From NCBI GenBank assembly GCA_951799405.1, contig OX637343.1, positions 17,586,524 to 17,650,523 on the forward strand: a stretch of DNA of 64,000 nucleotides, given 5' to 3'. Each line of letters starts with the position of its first letter. Position 1 is the stretch's first letter. The DNA comes from Agapetus fuscipes. Taxonomy: Eukaryota; Arthropoda; Insecta; Trichoptera; Glossosomatidae. This document shows positions 52,425 to 62,054 of this stretch, one piece after another. The notes below the pieces were generated by a model. It was given only the letters and a program-made list of their open reading frames with translations, was not told where the DNA came from and searched no databases. A program made the position numbers and the translations under genes.

Positions 52425-53077
52425 ATAGATATATAATGTGAGTATATTTTAGTGAAAATAATTTTTAGTTCACAGATATTATAAGTCAATGCTCTTAGCT
52501 ATGTTTGAAACAACCGAGCAAATATTCTAACTGGGATTATTGCTCTCACGATAGTCAAAATAAATTTGAATATTATAAAATAGAGATTAAAAATTGTAAA
52601 TTATAGGCATGTGTATATTTTTATGGCCATTCACACTTGGGCATTCTTTTGACCGGTTGAGTTATTTTCAATGTTTTCTGGTTATTTATTGCTCTGTGAG
52701 AGAAACATTTTATATAATAATTCAGCCATCATACCATTCTTCAAGCAGTTTCCTGAATACACCTTGTGGAGGTTAAAAACGTTGCACAGAATGGGAAATT
52801 TAATTTTTAAATAGTACCTAATGGTATAACCTATAATCTAAGTTGCAAAGATACCTACGTTACATTTGAAGACTATAGGAGAAGAACAAGGAATGTCAGT
52901 TGAAGAAAATTATGAGTAAATCAAAATTTGAAATTTGAAATCATACCCGTCACAAAGAACTGGAAATATCGCAATAAACTGTGATAGCGACTGTTGTTGC
53001 ATTACAATTTTTGCAGAGTTTTAGATACACACAGATGCCACTAGATTTAACTTTTTTTCTTACGAACTTTTTTTTCT
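52425..53077. other. Unassigned AT-rich stretch
   Basis: A short R1 tail scrap (GTTGCAAAGATACC) is near 52840. Otherwise nothing supported. Confidence 0.5.
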
Positions 53078-53389
53078 TTTTTAAGAAATCCTGTGCGGGA
53101 GACTTCGGCCTCAGATTTCAGAGACTCTAAGGGTCTATGACACTTGTAGTGCCGCAGAGGTGTTTACGAAATTGGTTGTCGCTAAAGCGCCAATACTAAA
53201 GCAAGACCCAGTTGCTGTAACGCTGGATGAACCTTTAGTGACCGATATTTGGTAAAGGTTTTATGAATTTTCAACCCAGCGAAGAGCATAGGTATTTGAG
53301 AATATAATTTTGTTGTGCTTCGCCGGGATTCGAACCCACAACCTTCCATTTACGAGGCCGAAGTGTTGCCACTGGACTACGGATCGGTC
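53078..53389 (-). mobile_element. S1L SINE, complete
   Basis: From head (GACCGATCCGTAGTCCAGTG) to the terminal CACAGGATTTCTTAAAAAAG, with CCTCTGCGGCACTACAAGTG in the tail. Confidence 0.85.
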
Positions 53390-53439
53390 TGTTGCTGACA
53401 TTCCTTGCTTTTCCCCTGTAGTCTTCATTTAAGATAAGA

Positions 53440-53690
53440 AGTTCCTAGACCTACAGGTCGACATGGGCTGACCACCTGTTTGTAATGTAAAATAGGTTCA
53501 ATTTACCAATGACACCTCTGTTTCAGGGAAGGGCGGCAAAACTTACATAAATAAATAAAATAAAAATCAGGATGACTGTTTGGTAAGCGCTGTTTTGTGT
53601 GAATCACACCTCAAGAACCCTCTGCGAGTTGGGTCGTCGCAATGGAAAGCGCCCATTACACAAGTAATACCTGAGTCGAAAGACCCCTTC
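53440..53690. repeat. R1 left part (+) next to S1 tail (-)
   Basis: R1 from 53445 to 53548 stops after AGGGCGGCAAAACTT. S1 short tail and part of the body (minus) fill 53574-53690. Confidence 0.65.
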
Positions 53691-53971
53691 GATTTCATGG
53701 TCAAAAAACCGTTGTGCGCCTCTTTTAAGCTGTGTATTAATCCATCATGGCGGAGCAGGTGGAATTTTTCTGCATATTTAGAGAAACTTGAATAAATTGT
53801 AAGTTTTTTATATTTGTTGAGTTTTAACCGCTTTAAATGATACATTTTCAAAATGTAATTAATTACTATTATCCAGTCCGGTCGCTGGCACAGTGGTAAG
53901 AGCATCCGCTTATAAAACGAAAACCGTGAAAAACCAAAAAAATCATAGGTAGGTATATCTAAATATTAATG
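53691..53971. other. Unassigned; tRNA-like scrap
   Basis: CCGGTCGCTGGCACAGTGGT at 53878 resembles the first half of a tRNA-derived head. No B box follows. Confidence 0.35.
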
Positions 53972-54236
53972 TTAGGATATATTTGGTTAGCGCTGTTTTT
54001 GTGTGAATCACACCTTAAAAAAGCCCTTTGCAAAGCTTGATTATCGCTAAAGAAAGCGCCAATACTCAAGCAAGACCCAGTTGCTGTGCTGTAAGGCTGG
54101 ATGGACCTTTAGTGACCGGTCTTTGGTAAAGGTACCTAAGTATATGAATTTTTCAACCCAGCGAAGAGCATATTTGAAAATACAAATGGTATTTTTTTGT
54201 TCTCTGCCGGGATTCGAACCTACAACCTTCCGTTTA
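53972..54236 (-). mobile_element. S1 SINE, head partly lost
   Basis: The short tail and body are complete. The head ends at CGTAAACGGAAGGTTGTAGG. Confidence 0.8.
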
Positions 54237-54584
54237 CGGAAAGGTCTGTAGATCAGTGTCTAGTGGTCAACGCGATGGAATCTAATAAACTACGTAATTG
54301 TGTCGCCAATTTCATTGTCCTCTTTGTCCCATCACTAGGGGGGGATATGAACTAACGACGGGTATTCATTCAATTGGGATTCGCAGAAGGACATCCCTCA
54401 TTATAGCTACTAATTATAGTATCTATCAGTGGCGAAGGGTGCCATACAAGCCGGTTCCCATCGGCTTCCTTTTTAAAATGATGTAAAAAAGTAGTTAAAA
54501 ATATATAGACACAAAGGAGTAGCTATTTTAACCATATTTAACTATATTTAAAACCAAAGAAACAATACGTATGTTCTATATATA
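54237..54584. other. Unassigned stretch
   Basis: No supported feature. Confidence 0.5.
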
Positions 54585-54773
54585 ATCTAGAACACGCAAG
54601 AATCGTCTCTTTCGTACCTATATATACGAGCCGCAATGGTGCGGAGAGCCGGAGACGCTTGAAACATTGTGACGTGAAGTCGATAGAGCTAGGGAAGTAC
54701 TGTATAACTGTATATTGTGCGAAAATAAATCCTGTTAAATAAATGAATCCCAGTTTAATAAAAAGAACTCTAA
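54585..54773 (+). mobile_element. LTR-like repeat (family L2), copy 2
   Basis: ACCTATATATACGAGCCGCA (TATA-like) is followed by GCTTGAAACATTGTGACGTG, GTGCGAAAATAAATCCTG and TTTAATAAAAAGAACTC. It matches the minus-strand copies at 36520 and 56085. Confidence 0.5.
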
Positions 54774-55017
54774 CGGGGCTATTCTTTGACATTTTAGCCG
54801 TCGGTTGATCCTACGCTTTGACAAACAAATGATGCCTGTGCTGGAAGTCTCATCACCACGGTCATTCTTACCTTCCGAATTTTGATAATATTTGTATGAA
54901 AACTAATCAGCTGTTTACTTGCGGCCATCTTGGATTAACAAGTCTTCATACAAATGCATCATTAGTTTGTCAAAGCGTGGGCTCAACGGACGACTAAAAT
55001 GTCTAAGAATAGCACCG
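54774..55017. mobile_element. Composite M1 MITE, complete, TAA target
   Basis: The outer inverted repeats are about 60 bp (CGGGGCTATTCTTTGACATT on the left; AATGTCTAAGAATAGCACCG on the right). TAA flanks both ends (54771-54773 and 55018-55020). Inside is the left half of the 44027-type element. The TSD suits PIF/Harbinger-like transposition; no transposase is present. Confidence 0.75.
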
Positions 55018-55063
55018 TAAGAACCTAAAATCATAACAATATGATATAGAGCCATGAGATTCT

Positions 55064-55205
55064 GTTCATTTGAGATTGGGTTTTTTTATATTGTAGGTCC
55101 ACATGCGGCATGTGTAAGCGCAAAATTATGCATGTCTGCTTGTGGAAATGCATTTAATATTAATCTCAAATGATACATATCTTTGCAGCTTAGATTTAGA
55201 TTTAG
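55064..55205 (+). repeat. R1b 3' half
   Basis: It begins TTCATTTGAGATTGGG and ends GCAGCTTAGATTTAGATTTA. Confidence 0.8.
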
Positions 55206-55264
55206 ATGTTTGCGATTTAGGTATTGCGAAACATCAAAACGATTATGAGTGAGCACTTTAATAT

Positions 55265-55652
55265 CTGTACCTTAGACTTTAGAGCATAAACAACGGTAGT
55301 CACATTTAGTAAAATGTGCAGGAGACGAGTTTTAGTGAAAATGTGCACTTTTATAAAACCATCATAACTTCTAAACTAGACGAGATATTTTTGATCTGTA
55401 AAAACTGTTTATCTTCTTTTATCGATATTTATTTAATGTGAAGTAATGTGAACAACGTATGTGGAACTTCCGCGGTTTATGCTCGCACTTTTATGTGCAT
55501 CCCATATTTATTACACTTGATATCTCAGTAACTATGAGTCCTCGGACTCCAATATTTTTACCACTTATAGAACAGCTAATTATAATAATTTCTGCATCAT
55601 TAACTCAAAAACGCAAAAAGTGGACTTCCGTTGTTTATGCTCTAAGGTACAG
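55265..55652. mobile_element. M5 TIR element, copy 2
   Basis: Ends CTGTACCTTAGAC... and TCTAAGGTACAG. It is highly similar to 52070-52424 but carries two short internal duplications (CTTTAGA near 55276 and AAAATGTGCA near 55310-55350). Confidence 0.75.
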
Positions 55653-55927
55653 ATATGTTTTGCAACTTAGATCACATTTACGATATCAGTGCAGTATCTA
55701 ATTAAGTCGCAGCTGCGCTATTATTGAATTTAATGTATAGTCGCCATTAGAACTACAGGCCGCGATTAGATCAGTGCGGTAACCACTTATTGTAGGTAGG
55801 TATAGCAATCTCCCTCCTGTTTATGCTCTTGCAACACAACACTCTTAATAAATGTGATCAAGCGAATATTGCAGAGGGGGTGGAGAGTACAAGGGCGCAA
55901 CTGTAAAAATATCCGATTTATATATAT
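55653..55927. other. Unassigned stretch
   Basis: No supported feature. Confidence 0.45.
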
Positions 55928-56010
55928 GAGGATAATTTATTTATTTAATTTTTTACATGACCAAAGAGCGCCGTTTTTGTGTGTGTCACACCTCAAGGGC
56001 CCTCCTAATC
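55928..56010 (-). repeat. S1 tail scrap
   Basis: Short S1 tail on minus (GGGCCCTTGAGGTGTGACAC, GCGCTC-like end) with a degenerate terminus. Confidence 0.6.
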
Positions 56011-56084
56011 ATGAATGAGATATTTTATAAAGGTGCCATTAGATAATGGTATTATTATGATATTACTCGGGTTAATTTAATCAA

Positions 56085-56250
56085 AATGCGATTTATTTAT
56101 TCAACATGAATTATTTTGCACAATATCGGTTTATAATTAACTGATTATTTTTCTTGCTCGGCTTTTACAGACTTCATATCACAATGTTTCAAGCGACTCT
56201 CACTCTCTACACAATTGCGGCTCATATTTATACCGTTCATATGACATTTT
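56085..56250 (-). mobile_element. LTR-like repeat (family L2), copy 3
   Basis: On the minus strand GAACGGTATAAATATGAGCC, CGCTTGAAACATTGTGATAT and TGTGCAAAATAATTC match the copy at 36520. The 3' part is shorter. Confidence 0.5.
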
Positions 56251-56255
56251 CTCAT

Positions 56256-56549
56256 CTAGTGGTTAATTTTTCTGACTCGTAAATGGAAAGTGGTGGGTTC
56301 GAATTCCTGCGGAGCACATAAAATATACCCTTTGTATATTCAAATATGCTTATCGCTGGGTAAAAAATTCATATACCTACCCGTACCAAAGATTGGTCAC
56401 TAAAGGTCCATCCAGCCTTACAGCTCCAGGGTCTTGCTTTAGAATTGTCGCTTTCTACAGTGACCGCCAAGCTTGCAGAGGGCTCTTGAGGTGTGATACA
56501 CGCAAAAACAGCGCTCACCAAATAAATCGTCCTAATATTATTTATTATT
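56256..56549 (+). mobile_element. S1 SINE, short-tail form
   Basis: The head lacks its first 15 bases (TCTAGTGGTTAATTTTTCTG). The body and tail CGTCCTAATATTATTTATTA are complete, and the RTE-A fragment begins directly after the tail. Confidence 0.8.
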
Positions 56550-56563
56550 AAATTGAAAAACAA

Positions 56564-57709
56564 TTGTCGGTGAGGCGGAAGCTGTTCACGGCCTTTGTAG
56601 ATCTGGAAAAGGCTTTTGACTCAGTAGACAGAGGTATGTTATGGGATGTTTTGAAAGCATACGGAGTGAATGGGGCTCTCCTAGGTGCGGTGCATGCCAA
56701 CTATGAAAATAGTAAGGCATGTGTTCGTATTGATGGTGAGTATAGCGAGTGGTTTGAAGTTTATAAGGGTGTGAGGCAAGGATGTGTGATGAGTCCATGG
56801 CTATTTAACATAGTCATGGACAAGTGTGTCAGAGATGCTAGACTTAATGATTGTGGATTGATGATAGGAGAGAGCAAAGTGAGTGTTCTACTGTATGCAG
56901 ATGATGCAGTTCTTGTATCTGATTCAGCAGTGGAATTGCAAACAATGCTCTCTAGATTGAATGAAGCTTTGTTAGGTAACCATCTGAAGTTGAATGCAAG
57001 TAAGACGAAAGTATTGATTTTTGAAAGAGATGATGAAAGTATGAATTATGAATTTAAAATTAATGGAATGAATGCTGATGTCGTAAATGAGTTTGTATAC
57101 CTGGGAAGTAAGTTTGAAAAAGATGGAAGAATGACCGGTGAATTTGAAAGAAGAGTAATGAAGGGCAGGTGTGTACTGGGTGCCACAGCTTGTATCGCCA
57201 AAAATCAAAACATGTCTAAAAATGCTCGATTGGCGGTACGCAGTGGCATACTTTTACCCACCTTGATGTATGGAAGCGAGGCCTGGACGGTGAATGAAAG
57301 TGAAATTAGTAAAGTCCATACTGTTGAAATGGACTTTCTAAGAAGTATGATTGGGAAAAAACGGAGTGACAGGGTGAGGAATGATTTTGTAAGAGAAGAA
57401 TGTGGTGCAAGAGAAAGTGTGAAAGTGAAGATTAAAAGAAGTTTGTTAAGATGGTTTGGGCATATGGAGAGAATGAATGAGGAAAGACTGACGAAGAAAG
57501 TATATGTTGGTAGAATAGATGGATGTCGTGGTAGAGGAAGACCGAGAAAGGTATGGATGGACCAAATATCCGAAATTGCGAATGAATGGAATATCCAGAG
57601 TCATAATAAAAGAAGAGCCTGTATGAAGAAAATTATGACTCTGGAGGAAATGAAAGAAGTATGTAAGGACAGAAAGAAATGGCGGTTGATCTGTAATGTT
57701 GGCGGCTAG
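56564..57709 (+). CDS. RTE-type LINE reverse transcriptase, 5'-truncated but open
   Basis: RTE elements copy themselves by target-primed reverse transcription. The 381 codons lack a stop or frameshift. RT palm motifs are intact: TAFVDLEKAFD (catalytic Asp, residue 13), RQGCVMSPWLFNIVMD (residues 71-86) and YADD (111-114). The RTE C-terminal region follows (LMYGSEAWTVNESE, LLRWFGHMERMNEERLTKKV, GRGRPRKVWMDQI, KDRKKWRLICNVGG). The endonuclease domain and the first RT blocks are missing, and the frame opens in S1-adjacent DNA without an ATG (first possible codon TTG). The open frame and clean tail suggest a young copy. Function is lost by truncation; a full-length relative must have supplied the machinery. 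Confidence 0.95.
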   Translation: MSVRRKLFTAFVDLEKAFDSVDRGMLWDVLKAYGVNGALLGAVHANYENSKACVRIDGEYSEWFEVYKGVRQGCVMSPWLFNIVMDKCVRDARLNDCGLMIGESKVSVLLYADDAVLVSDSAVELQTMLSRLNEALLGNHLKLNASKTKVLIFERDDESMNYEFKINGMNADVVNEFVYLGSKFEKDGRMTGEFERRVMKGRCVLGATACIAKNQNMSKNARLAVRSGILLPTLMYGSEAWTVNESEISKVHTVEMDFLRSMIGKKRSDRVRNDFVREECGARESVKVKIKRSLLRWFGHMERMNEERLTKKVYVGRIDGCRGRGRPRKVWMDQISEIANEWNIQSHNKRRACMKKIMTLEEMKEVCKDRKKWRLICNVGG

Positions 57710-58072
57710 GGTTTATTAAATTGGAATTTGTTTTTATTTGTAAATGGATGTTTTGTATTTGGATATTGTTGTTTGGTGATGTATAAAATGTAATTTGTCG
57801 TGTGTGTGTGTTCCTTGACTTATAGGTTGGTATGCGGCTGACCACCCATGCTGTAAAAATGGTTCACTTTGCCAATGTCACCCCTGTCTCAGGGAAGGAC
57901 GGCAAGAGTTGCAGGGTGTATGTCCATTTGAGATTTGGTTTTTATGTTGTAGGTTCACATGAGGCATGTGCAAGCGCGAACTTGTACGTGTCTGGTTGTG
58001 AGAATGCATGTAATGTGAATCTCCAATGTAACATATCTTTGCAACTTAGATTAGATTAGATTAGATTAGATT
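57710..58072 (+). mobile_element. RTE-A 3' UTR ending in R1a
   Basis: About 100 bp of UTR lies between the stop codon and the common R1 boundary (TTCCTTGACTTATAGG, about 57810). The complete R1a then ends in four GATTA units. It is the reference for calling R1 the 3' end of this LINE. Confidence 0.9.
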
Positions 58073-58315
58073 ACTATCACATTGTTGGTTATTTTTCACT
58101 ACAATATGGCAAGAAAATTTAACTTTTAATTTTAAGGATACTTCTCTGCGCGCCCAGCAATCTCCCTCACTTGGATAGGGAAGCGTTCACTTATAGCTAA
58201 GTGAGCAGTTGTATGGAGAGGAAACCTCAATCTAGGTGCGATGGAGGGCCTTTAATATCAGCAGGAAAACTCATACTCTATAATAGAATTAAATAAAAAT
58301 ACGACCAAGAACGGG
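58073..58315. other. Unassigned stretch
   Basis: No supported feature. Confidence 0.45.
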
Positions 58316-58375
58316 TTTTTCAACGTTTCTTCAGGAGCCGTGTCTCTTCTACGCCAAAGAAGAATGAACTGAAAG
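58316..58375 (-). repeat. Hairpin-bearing repeat, deleted copy
   Basis: On the minus strand GTAGAAGAGACACGGCTCCT is followed by GAAGAAACGTTG. The central stem-loop found in the other four copies is missing. Confidence 0.5.
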
Positions 58376-58517
58376 TCACTATAAAGCGCCAATACTCCAT
58401 CAACCAAGACCCAGTTGCTGTTAGGCTGGATGGACCTGTAGTGACCGGTCTTTGGTAAAGGAATATGAATTTTTCACCCAGCGAAGAGCGTATTTGAAAG
58501 TATAAAATGGTAGATTA
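58376..58517 (-). mobile_element. S1 SINE, central body only
   Basis: The body from ACCATTTTATACTTTCAAAT to GGCGCTTTATAG; head and tail absent. Confidence 0.7.
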
Positions 58518-58566
58518 CATACATACATACGTACGATACATACCTTAAAAATTAGTTAACTTTTCG

Positions 58567-58640
58567 AATGTAGCCCCTGTTTCAGGGAAAGACGACAGGA
58601 GTTGCAAGGTTTACGTTCAAGTGAGGTTTGGTTTGTGTGG
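58567..58640 (+). repeat. R1d fragment
   Basis: GTAGCCCCTGTTTCAGGGAA to AAGTGAGGTTTGG only. Confidence 0.6.
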
Positions 58641-59049
58641 CGAGTAGAGCCTTTTTATCGACCTGACGAGAACAATATTTTAAACAGAAACTCCATCTGG
58701 TTGGATTCCCGTTGCCAGGATACTAGGTCTGATGAGGAGGAAACTCCAGGAGGGGGTCTGGGCCTCCCGCATCATCAGATAACGACAATTGTACCTCCAC
58801 TAATCTAATAACTGAGGGCAGCTCTCGCAATGCCATCAATTGGATTCATTACCGGCTAATGAACTTAATTCAGCTGCTCCCCTTTACTGAGTAAACAACA
58901 ACTTCATTACAGACAAGGACCAGGAAATTACTGGAGTAGGTGAAGATATTATTGTTGGAGGGCTATGCTTCTTTTAGCATCCAGAAGATTCAATTCAACC
59001 AATCTCGAAAAAATTCGAAGTCTTATCAGTGGATACCTAACATCTTTGA
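58641..59049. other. Unassigned stretch
   Basis: No supported feature. Confidence 0.5.
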
Positions 59050-59330
59050 TGATGATGATGATGATGATGGATGATTTCTTTCCTGTGGCGCCATTTAATG
59101 GTCCAGGACCATCTCAAGGGCGCCATGGCTTCTCGAGAAAAGTAGTGTCTTCAGTTCCTTTCTGAAGGTGGTGGTAGGCTGGTTCGCGCGAACACCGATG
59201 GGTAAATTGTTCCAGGCCACCGGCCCGGCCACCGCAAAGCTTCTGTCTGCAAAGTTTGATGTGTTTGCTCTATTGGGCACTATAACCTTGTTGACAGCAG
59301 TAAGGGCAGAGCGTAGTGGTGTTTATTTAT
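59050..59330 (-). mobile_element. CR1-like LINE 3' end
   Basis: The minus strand encodes FADRSFAVAGPVAWNNLPIG, then FRKELKTLLFSRS and a stop near 59095. Tail: GGCGCCACAGGAAAGAAATC and six ATC units. Confidence 0.85.
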
Positions 59331-59392
59331 AGAATTACACAGACAATCCACACTAACACAGACAATCCACAACACGCAACTGAATATTCGCA

Positions 59393-59944
59393 ACGTAACT
59401 GCGTAACTAAGCTACACATATAGTGTAACTTCTTGCCTGCGTTACCCCAAAGGGGTCGCATGTGGCGATTCGGGGCCTATATATTTTTCGTGTAAAGGGG
59501 CCGGTCTCACACCAACCACTTTCATTTGAAGTGGGAGTTTCCCAGCTACCGGGGGGGGGGGGGGGGGGGGGCTGTTTCTCATTTCTTGTGAAGGCTGAGT
59601 ACACCTGGCCAGTATTTACCACCGAAATGGAAAATCATTTCTGACACTCTCGGTGGGGATCAAACCATTGCTATCGACATGGAATGCAAGCATTCTACCA
59701 ACTGAGCTATCGAACAGACTTTATACGAGCTTGGTCTACGCTACAAAGCACTAATACTCAAGTAAGACCCAGTAAGGTTGAATGGACCTTTGGTCTTTGG
59801 TAAAGTTTTTTGAATTTTTCAACCCAGCGAAGAGCATATTTGAAAATATAAATAGTTTATGTTTTTTTGTACTCCGCCGGGACTCGAACCCACAACCTTC
59901 CATTTACGAGTCCGAAGTGCTACCACTGGACTACGGACCGGTCT
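59393..59944 (-). mobile_element. S1-S2 dimeric SINE with a 21-G tract
   Basis: S1 (59725-59944) joins S2 (59393-59720) through AAGCTCGTATAAAGTCTG. At 59551-59571 the usual CCCTCGG segment has become an unbroken run of 21 G on the plus strand. Confidence 0.85.
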
Positions 59945-60057
59945 ATACACGAGTAAACATATTCCGCCTTTGGCACAGGTTCCCTGTGCGCAGTGTTCAC
60001 GCTTGCATATTATTAGATATGTAAATAACAAATACATATAAATGGAGGTCCAGGTAG

Positions 60058-60412
60058 GTGTATTAGTTATAGCCTTATAGCCGATTAGAGTTGGAGTAAT
60101 TATTATAGGTACCTACGTAAAGAGGTATTCAAATTTATAAATTTATTAAGTATTCAAGTTCTGGAAGGTTCCAGCAAAATTAGCTTCTAGTAACTACTGT
60201 CTTTGGGAGTATAAAGGGCTGCAAGCGGCTTGCAGCAGTCAGCCTATATACGACGCTCTGCTTTTGAACAAGAAAAACATTGTAAGGGAAAGTGAACCAA
60301 CGTTGAAATAAATGTGAATTGTTAAAAATAAATATAAATTGATAAACCTGTAAAGAAGACCAGTTTTTTAATTTGAATTTGAAGACTTTTTGAACCCTAA
60401 AAACACAACAAT
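60058..60412 (+). mobile_element. LTR-like sequence related to the solo LTR at 60724
   Basis: It shares with 60724-61104 the order CTGGAA, GAGTATAAAGGG (TATA-like), CGGCTTGCAG, AATAAAT and TTTGAACCCTAA...AACA. Ends are not sharply defined. It is too divergent to be the partner LTR of the same insertion. Confidence 0.6.
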
Positions 60413-60681
60413 ATATTGACAGATTACTGTTATTCTTCTTGATAAGTAGCTTCCACAGAAGCTTGGCACCGGTAGTAGCTTACAACGTCGCCAACTCCAT
60501 ACCTACTCCATTCCCAGTTAGCTTTATCACGTCACGTGGAAATGACCTGAAATTTCCTACTCAAAACAATACAGATAAACCTCAGTTATTGAATGATTTG
60601 GTCTCCGTACACTTATTTATCTAAGAAACCAGTAAGCACTTTACAGCGCGTCCTCAATGTCGCCGATAGCGGAATAAGGAA
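60413..60681. other. Unassigned stretch
   Basis: No supported feature. Confidence 0.45.
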
Positions 60682-61192
60682 TCTAATCTAATCTAATTTA
60701 ATCTAAGCTGCAAAGATATATATTGTTAAGTATATATGAAATATAAATATTAAAATAAGTAGGTATAGGAATTGTGTATTGTATGTGTGGGTAGGAATCA
60801 TTGAATAAGATACTTGAAGCATCGAGAAATAATAATTACTATGCCTTTCTGGAACTGTCTAGCAACTATAGGTCTAGATTGTACTGCTTTAAAGAGTATA
60901 AAGGGTGCGAGTGGCTTGCAGGGCGAGCAGTATCATACGAGACTTACAAACACATAGAACTAACTTGATCAGTGAACAGAAACCAAGTGGAATAGTCGAG
61001 AAAGCTTTGTGAAAATAAATTATTTGAAAGTGTAAAATAAACAACTGTATAAGAAGACCTGTGTATTTTAATTTGAAAGACTTTTGAACCCTAATTTCGT
61101 AACAATATATATCATTTAAGATTTATATTAAATGCATTCCCACAAGCAGACATGTATAATTTCGCGCTAACACATGCCGCATATGGGCCTTA
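60682..61192 (-). repeat. R1b 3' half split by a solo LTR
   Basis: The TAATC tail and GCAGCTTAGATTA-type end (60682-60723) and the body from ATATATCATTTAAG (61105-61192) flank the LTR. Confidence 0.8.
60724..61104 (+). mobile_element. Solo LTR of a retrotransposon, 381 bp
   Basis: It begins TGTTAAGTAT and ends CGTAACA (TG...CA) at the exact break in R1b, with ATAT-type sequence on both sides. It contains GAGTATAAAGGGTGCGAG (TATA box) and AATAAATTATTTG (poly-A signal). A Gypsy-type origin is likely from its size and layout but is not proven. No internal coding region remains. Confidence 0.8.
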
Positions 61193-61385
61193 AGGAATGA
61201 TTTTGTGAAAGAAGAATATGGTGTAAGGGAAAGTGTGAAAGTGAAGATGGTTCTGGCATATGGAGAGAATGAGCGATGAAAAACTGACTTAGAAAGTATA
61301 TGTTGCAAAAATAGATGGATGTCGTGGTAGAGGAAGATCGAGAAAGGTATGGACGGATCAAATTCTGAAATAGCGAATGAATGGG
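61193..61385 (+). mobile_element. RTE-A ORF fragment with deletions
   Basis: It encodes RNDFVKEEYGVRESVKVKM, then a gap, ERMSDEK, a stop, and GCRGRGRSRKVW. It matches residues of 56564-57709 and follows R1b on the opposite strand. Confidence 0.8.
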
Positions 61386-61779
61386 ATTTCATATAGTAAA
61401 GTGGAATGGAACATTATATTTGAATTTGAATAAAAAAAGGAAAACAAAAGAATGCAGAAAGAGAGAAAAAGCTTGCAGAAAAGAGAGAGAATTCATTTAA
61501 AAAAATTCATTCGCTTCGGCTAACGAATGACTTTCTCTATAAAGGTACGTTAACTGAGGTCTTTCTGTTTGCCATGTTAAACGATAATAATTTCTGCTAT
61601 CTCCGCCCACTCTCACGAGCCAGCCAATGGCCGAGGAGGGCGTGGTCAAAATGTATAAATAAATATTGGAAAATTACGACAAACAATTTTCCGGACAAGC
61701 TTTTCAAAATATCAAGTTTTTCAAAAAGCGTGCAAAATGTCGTCGGATTTGAATTATTTCGGAGTAGAAAAGAATACCA
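61386..61779. other. Unassigned stretch
   Basis: No supported feature. Confidence 0.5.
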
Positions 61780-62007
61780 GTACCCTTAGTAGGTACTACG
61801 AATTGCAAAACTTGAGAAATGTAAAGTTTACGGCAATTATTAAAGAGTGATTTTCTTGTTTGAACTTGATTTTCTTCATCACTGTAACTCTTTTGCTAAG
61901 ACCATAAAGTGTAAAAAACAAAAACGGCAGATTTTGGGAGAAATCACGCTTTAAGATTTTCCGTAAACTTTACTTTTCTCAAGTTTTGCAACTCGTACTA
62001 AGGGTAC
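61780..62007. mobile_element. Hairpin MITE M4, TA target
   Basis: Arms of about 70 bp: left CCCTTAGTAGGTACTACGAA, right complement CCCTTAGTACGAGTTGCAAA. TA flanks each CCC/GGG end (61781-61782 and 62005-62006), the target of Tc1/mariner-type elements. Confidence 0.75.
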
Positions 62008-62054
62008 ACGTTTCAAATACGTAGAATACAAAACGAGCCTACGAAAAAAAAAAA

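Noticed and set aside
60058..61104. Short provirus with two LTRs
   Set aside because: The two LTR-like units are highly diverged, only about 300 bp apart, and nothing between them is coding.
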